A stretch of 10,061 bases of DNA, taken from assembly GCA_900128585.1 (NCBI GenBank), contig LT642850.1, forward strand, positions 1 through 10,061, written 5' to 3'. Numbering within the stretch: the first letter of the stretch is position 1; each line of letters begins with the position of its first letter. Shown here piece after piece: positions 6,389-10,061 of this stretch. The position numbers and the translations under genes were made by a program. This stretch comes from Stramenopiles sp. TOSAG23-3 (taxonomy: Eukaryota > Sar). Below the pieces are notes generated by a model. That model was given only the letters and a program-made list of their open reading frames with translations. It was not told where the DNA came from and made no database searches.

Positions 6389-7078
6389 TTATTCCGCCGC
6401 AGGGATTGGTCCCCCAAATTCATCAACCCCTTCCTTCTCTCCACCTCCACCCCCACCACCATGGCCACCATCACCACCGGCTGGAATCGCTGGAAGAGCC
6501 TCCTCATCTAAGTAAGACGGTGCAGCGTCGGACTCCAAATCTTCCAAAAGCTCGTCATCTAACCCTTCTAACTCAGCCTCAAGCTCGTCATCGTCGATGT
6601 CGTCCATATTTCCCATGCTCCTGCCCATAAGCTCTTGGATTTCCCCTGCGTCATCCATGAGGTCTTCCAAATCATCATATATGTCCTCCACCTCGTCAAT
6701 GTTCAGTTCTTTGAATTGCTGCTTCATTGTCGACGCTGTCTCTTTCATTGTGGCAACCGTTGCCTGGGTATCCTTGATTGTGTCCAGCGTGAAACTCATT
6801 TGGTCCAAGTTGAACTGCTGTTGGCTGTGCATATTGTACTGGTTTTCATACATATGCTTACGTCTCAGCAACTGTTTTGCCTGGTTCATCAGCCGCTGTT
6901 TCGCGGGACCTCGGGACGTCTTCATCTTCTTTTTAATCGTTAAAATCTGTTTTTCCAGTCCGGCTATCTTAGTCTCCATATGCCCCGACTTCTTCGTCAT
7001 TTTCTCAGAGACCTCGTCCAACGAAAGGTTCGGAGGGGCCTCCTTTTTCTTCTTTCCAGATCCAAAGATTCTGTTCAT
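6389..7078 (-). CDS. CHMP5: ESCRT-III subunit VPS60/CHMP5 family
   Basis: A 229-residue Snf7-domain protein (human CHMP5 is about 219). ESCRT-III subunits assemble on endosomal membranes to drive budding and scission; the VPS60/CHMP5 type works late, binding the VPS4 cofactor VTA1/LIP5. Family marks: N-terminal MNRIFG, basic helices 1-2 (about 20-120) with RGPAKQRLMNQAKQLLRRKHMYE (57-79) and the conserved IKDTQATV (101-108), the acidic helices IDEVEDIYDDLEDLMDDAGEIQE (127-149), ELEAELEGLDDELL (165-178), and the C-terminal SSYLDE-like and VDEFGGPIPA segments typical of CHMP5. An unusual run of Gly and one His (201-213) lies before that tail. The frame is open a further 65 codons upstream (to an ATG at 7273), but family alignment fixes the start at 7078, and no other ATG in any frame occurs on this strand between 7235 and 7078. 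Confidence 0.95.
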   Translation of the reverse strand: MNRIFGSGKKKKEAPPNLSLDEVSEKMTKKSGHMETKIAGLEKQILTIKKKMKTSRGPAKQRLMNQAKQLLRRKHMYENQYNMHSQQQFNLDQMSFTLDTIKDTQATVATMKETASTMKQQFKELNIDEVEDIYDDLEDLMDDAGEIQELMGRSMGNMDDIDDDELEAELEGLDDELLEDLESDAAPSYLDEEALPAIPAGGDGGHGGGGGGGEKEGVDEFGGPIPAAE

Positions 7079-7508
7079 TTTACTATTGTTACGGTAAAAA
7101 ACACTGTTGGCGACGGACAGCGCGAACGATTTATCGTATACGGTTCCCTTCAGTGATGCGAATTCGATTTCAGGCAGAACTCCTTCGGAAATAACGCCTG
7201 AGCTGGATGGGCTATTGTTTGTAATCAAACTAAAGCTAAGTAGAAAAAAAGAAGAAGAACAGAACGAACACACAACAAAAAAAGAAAGAAGACGCGAACA
7301 ACAAAGAAGAGAGAGAAGAAAGTCGCAGTCGTGTTAGATGATTGTGTGTACCTGCTGTGCCCTGGAGAAGAAGTACCCTCCTCGGTAAGAAGAGTAAATA
7401 AGAAGAACAACAAAGGAAGTAAAGTTTTGTGATTTTAGTACGATGCTGTGTAATGTGACTCACGCACAAGTAAAAAATATCTCAAACCCTCATTATAACC
7501 CCACCTCG
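7079..7508 (-). promoter_or_regulatory. CHMP5 promoter/leader with candidate 5' UTR intron
   Basis: The 430-bp gap between the WW/ankyrin stop and the CHMP5 start. On the sense (-) strand, 7242-7322 is strongly pyrimidine-rich. A possible intron runs from GTACAC (starting at 7351, after CAGCAG) to a CT-rich tract and CTACTTAG ending at 7236, 116 nt; TCTAAC, a branch-point-like word, is present but sits close to the donor. Splicing would remove the upstream ATG at 7273 and make 7078 the first ATG. CGTCGCCAACAGTG (+ strand 7102-7115) resembles the LRR promoter element. A pyrimidine-rich promoter without an intron is the simpler alternative. Confidence 0.35.
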
Positions 7509-9125
7509 TTACCGGAGCAATGACTTTTCATCACTGCTACTGTTTTTCGAGCTCCTGTCTTCATCGTCCTCGTCTACTACGAGGTTATCGGTTTTCGATT
7601 CAAAGGGATCATGCCCAAGCTCTATTTTTGTTTCATCGAGCAAGTCGTCCGATTTTTTCCTATAAAGATCATAAATGTCTCCAAATTTGTCGTAAATTTC
7701 CTCTACAGTGTTCAGTAGGCCTTCGCATTCGTCCCAATCCCTCCGAGTGAAAAGCTTTCGTTTCAAGTTAGTGAGCTGGTGCCACTTTGTTGCCAACGCC
7801 AGAGCAAACCTCATCTGGTGGCCGTAGACGTTCGAGTCTGGATCTTCCAGGGCTGCAGAGAGGAGGGCTTTCCAACATGCCATCGTTTCGTACAGTGGCC
7901 ATGCAATAGGGTATTCGAGATCACCCCTGGTCCTTCTAGTGACCTTGTTCTTTGCTTTCTCAGTCTCGTTCACTGAGCGCCGCCTGCTGATGGCAGCGCT
8001 GATTTCTTCGCAAGCTGCCCGTACGTCTTCTACCCTTGTCGCATTTTGGAACTGCTTCAAGGCGGCTGCCATTTCTTTCCCCCCCAAATCATAGCTTTCT
8101 AGCACAGAGTATATTGCTGGCGATTTTCGGCGCAGCGCTATTTGAAGTGGCGTCTTGTGCTGTATATCGTCGTCCTCCTGTTTGTTGAACTCTGCAATGT
8201 CGAATTTTACCTTTTTGTCTTTCGCCTTCTTCATCGCTTCCATCAACATATCGTTCCCTCGCTCTTTGCAGACTTTGTTTTCGCAGTACCCCCCGTCTTT
8301 TTGCTCGTTGGGGCATCGAAAACCACTGCTGAGGAGGGACTTGCACTTCAACCCCTCGCTTGGTTTCATGGGATCGATCTGGCCGTCGAGCAAAAGGGCA
8401 AGGGCGCACTCGGTGTGCCCCCCCGAAATCGATAGGTGGAAGGCGTTTAGCCCACTTGCGTTAAGCGTCCTCGGGTCCATTCCTGCTTTCAAAAATTTAT
8501 TTACATAGCCCACGTTGCCCAGCTTTGCGGCCCAATGCAACGGCGTGTTCAAATTGTAGTCTTTAACGTTGATAGAATCATGGCGAACGCCATTTTCATC
8601 TTCATACCCGCCCTTGTAAATTCCAACCTCAGCCAAGAAGATCTTAATCCCCCCAGGGCTCTCGTTCTTCACTGCACGGATTCCTTTCCCCGCGAGGGAC
8701 CTCTGCTGTTTGAGATTCAACAGAGAGTATTGAACACTGTTCCAGGCTTCTTGAAGCTCCTGAATTTTTTTCAGCCTGGCCTCTTCTGCCAGTCTTTTGC
8801 GTTCAATTTCGTCTTCTATTGCTTTCTTCTTCGCACGCTCTAAGTCTCGCACCCGCTTCTTCTCCATCTGCTCCGCTCGCCGCTGTAATCGGGCGGCCTT
8901 TTCTGCTTCCCTCTCCTCTTTTGTTTTTCGCTTTTTCACACCCGTTTTAGAGTCGACGTCCCCCTTAGACGATACCTCGGCAGACAGGTCCCCAGCTTGC
9001 TTCATTTCCACAGTTTTGCCCGCAACATCCCACCCGGGCGGTTTTTCCCAGGAGCTTTCTCCAGTTATCGAGTTAACATAATAAGCGTTGCCACTTTCGT
9101 CGTACTGCTCAGTCCACTCGCTCAT
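7509..9125 (-). CDS. WW-domain, coiled-coil and ankyrin-repeat protein
   Basis: A 538-residue scaffold-like protein. A textbook WW domain opens it (W4, Y15-Y16, W26, P29), which would bind Pro-rich peptides. A Lys/Glu/Arg-rich coiled coil follows (about 63-127), with KKRK (64-67) a possible nuclear signal. Ankyrin repeats: NTPLHWAAKLGNVGYVNKFL (193-212), SGLNAFHLSISGGHTECALALLL (224-246) and HKTPLQIALRRKSPAIYSVL (323-342). Between the second and third lies a Cys-containing insertion (C261, C271, C281, C286) that could bind zinc. Residues 350-500 are helical and charged with no domain I recognise; the tail is acidic and Ser-rich (515-535). No membrane segment or signal peptide, so cytosolic or nuclear. 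It lies upstream of CHMP5 on the same strand, 430 bp apart, as separate genes. The combination suggests RNA-processing or signalling scaffolding; partner unknown. The start ATG leads directly into the WW domain. Confidence 0.9.
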   Translation of the reverse strand: MSEWTEQYDESGNAYYVNSITGESSWEKPPGWDVAGKTVEMKQAGDLSAEVSSKGDVDSKTGVKKRKTKEEREAEKAARLQRRAEQMEKKRVRDLERAKKKAIEDEIERKRLAEEARLKKIQELQEAWNSVQYSLLNLKQQRSLAGKGIRAVKNESPGGIKIFLAEVGIYKGGYEDENGVRHDSINVKDYNLNTPLHWAAKLGNVGYVNKFLKAGMDPRTLNASGLNAFHLSISGGHTECALALLLDGQIDPMKPSEGLKCKSLLSSGFRCPNEQKDGGYCENKVCKERGNDMLMEAMKKAKDKKVKFDIAEFNKQEDDDIQHKTPLQIALRRKSPAIYSVLESYDLGGKEMAAALKQFQNATRVEDVRAACEEISAAISRRRSVNETEKAKNKVTRRTRGDLEYPIAWPLYETMACWKALLSAALEDPDSNVYGHQMRFALALATKWHQLTNLKRKLFTRRDWDECEGLLNTVEEIYDKFGDIYDLYRKKSDDLLDETKIELGHDPFESKTDNLVVDEDDEDRSSKNSSSDEKSLLR

Positions 9126-9166
9126 TCGTTGTAACGGCTATTGTACGCCGACAGAGCCCCTTTTCG

Positions 9167-9175
9167 TTTGCGGCG
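9167..9175 (-). promoter_or_regulatory. CGCCGCAAA element upstream of WW/ankyrin gene
   Basis: CGCCGCAAACG on the - strand, 41 nt before the start codon at 9125, differs by one base from the CGTCGCAAA core of the LRR promoter repeat. No clear TATA box accompanies it; TAAATAATA lies a few tens of bases further upstream. Confidence 0.25.
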
Positions 9176-9354
9176 GGGGCAACGTGCTTCAAAAAGTATT
9201 ATTTACTAGCACGAGTTTTGGCGGAGTCTGAATCCGTACATGATTTCCCCGGCCAGTTTATCGGATCAGTGAAGGTGTGTTTGGAAAGAGTAGTGTCACT
9301 TTGAAACTTGGAGGTTTAGTGTTTTGCTCCTTTTTTCTGCTGCCTGTTTTATAC

Positions 9355-9420
9355 TCTTCTTCTTTCTTCTTCTTCTTCTTCTTTCTTCTTCTTCTTTCTT
9401 CTTCTTTCTTCTTCTTCTTC
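9355..9420 (+). repeat. TTC/TTTC microsatellite
   Basis: A 66-bp tract made of TTC units with several TTTC interruptions, in the sparse region upstream of the WW/ankyrin gene (GAA-rich on that gene's sense strand). A short (AGG)n stretch follows at about 9455-9467. Interrupted repeats of this kind arise by slippage; no coding role is likely. Confidence 0.9.
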
Positions 9421-10061
9421 GGGTAGTAGTTAGTATTAATAATAGTATAATAGTAGGAGGAGGAGGACAGGTGCTTCACCACATCAATACAAAGGAAATC
9501 AGCCCAGCAATGAAAATAGTAGAGCACAGCATTAATACTTGTACAGCGCCAAAAAAGTGGCACGACAACTGCTTACAATCCAATACAAAAAACAAACAAA
9601 AACTGTATATATCCTATGTTATTTAGTATACTTAAATATAGTATGAGTACAATATCTATACACAGTACTGACTTGGGTAGAAAATTGCGTTTTTAAAATT
9701 CGAATTACTACAAATTGATCCTATTGAAATTACTATTTGATAGGTAAATACCGAATTGTTTCACTACCCGATCCCCACCCCCTCACTTGGGTACTTTCTT
9801 GGTTCTCACCCAAATCCTTCCAATTTTTAAATACCCTTATTTTAACTCTATTCTCCTCCTGCTCTGTGTGGTCCGTCCGTTCTAAATGTTTCATCACACT
9901 CTTTGCTTCGTATGTTTTTTAATACATCAGTATACCATTGGAATTTTGTGATTTTTTGTTTTTGTTGCAAATAAATAACATCAACACAAGAAGAAGAACG
10001 AACAATCAGAACAACAAAACATCAACTACGGAAACCAAACATCATCATCAAAAAATAAAAA
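9421..10061. other. AT-rich intergenic DNA, no gene seen
   Basis: No supported reading frame or RNA gene. The last 90 bases are rich in A and C with GAAGAAGAACGAAC-like words, resembling the untranslated leader of a gene that may start beyond the right edge on the + strand; the gene itself is not in view. AATAAA occurs at 9970-9975 but no upstream + strand gene is available to use it. Confidence 0.5.

Noticed and set aside
6322-7097. Long open frames on the + strand opposite CHMP5
   Set aside because: They translate to Ser/Phe/Cys-rich sequence without domains, as expected of antisense shadows; the - strand gene is certain.
7079-7273. 65-residue N-terminal extension of CHMP5
   Set aside because: The family starts at MNRxFG. 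The extension is low-complexity at its beginning, has no homologous counterpart that I know, and the pyrimidine-rich strand is naturally poor in stops.
9258-9626. Open frames over the TTC microsatellite, both strands
   Set aside because: They are kept open only by the repeat (poly-Leu/Ser/Phe or poly-Lys/Glu) and have no other support.
9737-9922. 61-codon + strand frame
   Set aside because: No domain, no promoter context, and Ser/Phe-rich content typical of random pyrimidine-rich sequence.
1-10061. CRISPR arrays, defence systems, transposase or reverse transcriptase genes
   Set aside because: None seen on either strand; repeats present are microsatellite, duplicated promoter or degenerate intergenic sequence.

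Overview
This is a gene-dense stretch of a eukaryotic nuclear genome, probably from a unicellular protist or alga. It carries an ESCRT-III subunit, a WW/ankyrin protein, a eukaryotic-type protein kinase and a very large plant-style LRR membrane protein. Genes are nearly intron-free (one open frame runs 3.65 kb unbroken), intergenic DNA is AT-rich, and microsatellites and poly-A/T tracts are common. A stramenopile-like alga fits this style, but that is an impression from gene style; no marker gene here settles the lineage.

Layout, left to right. (1) The C-terminal part of a protein kinase (+, to 752), cut by the window edge. (2) A small ankyrin-repeat protein (-, 814-1263), convergent with the kinase and separated by 61 bp that hold one near-palindromic poly(A) region. 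(3) An 861-bp AT-rich intergenic region with a GTAC-rich repeat cluster (about 1531-1910), then a TATA-containing, partly duplicated promoter/leader. (4) A 1217-residue polytopic membrane protein with a C-terminal LRR ectodomain (+, 2125-5778). It seems to have lost its extreme C-terminus, because an LRR-like repeat continues in the +1 frame just past the stop. (5) A 610-bp convergent intergenic region with a degenerate ~150-bp-offset duplication and a GC-rich islet. (6) A VPS60/CHMP5-type ESCRT-III protein (-, 6389-7078). (7) A WW-domain plus ankyrin protein with a central coiled coil (-, 7509-9125), upstream of and in the same direction as (6). (8) About 0.9 kb without a recognisable gene, holding a TTC/TTTC microsatellite.

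Functionally these look like independent housekeeping and signalling genes, not a cluster: membrane remodelling (CHMP5), protein-protein scaffolds (WW/ankyrin, ankyrin), signalling (kinase) and a surface receptor-like protein (LRR). I see no mobile-element gene, CRISPR array, rRNA or convincing tRNA. The most interesting signals are the unusual architecture and apparent truncation of the LRR protein, a CGTCGCAAAGTG-like element just upstream of several start codons, the duplicated promoter module of the LRR gene, and two undescribed repeat structures.
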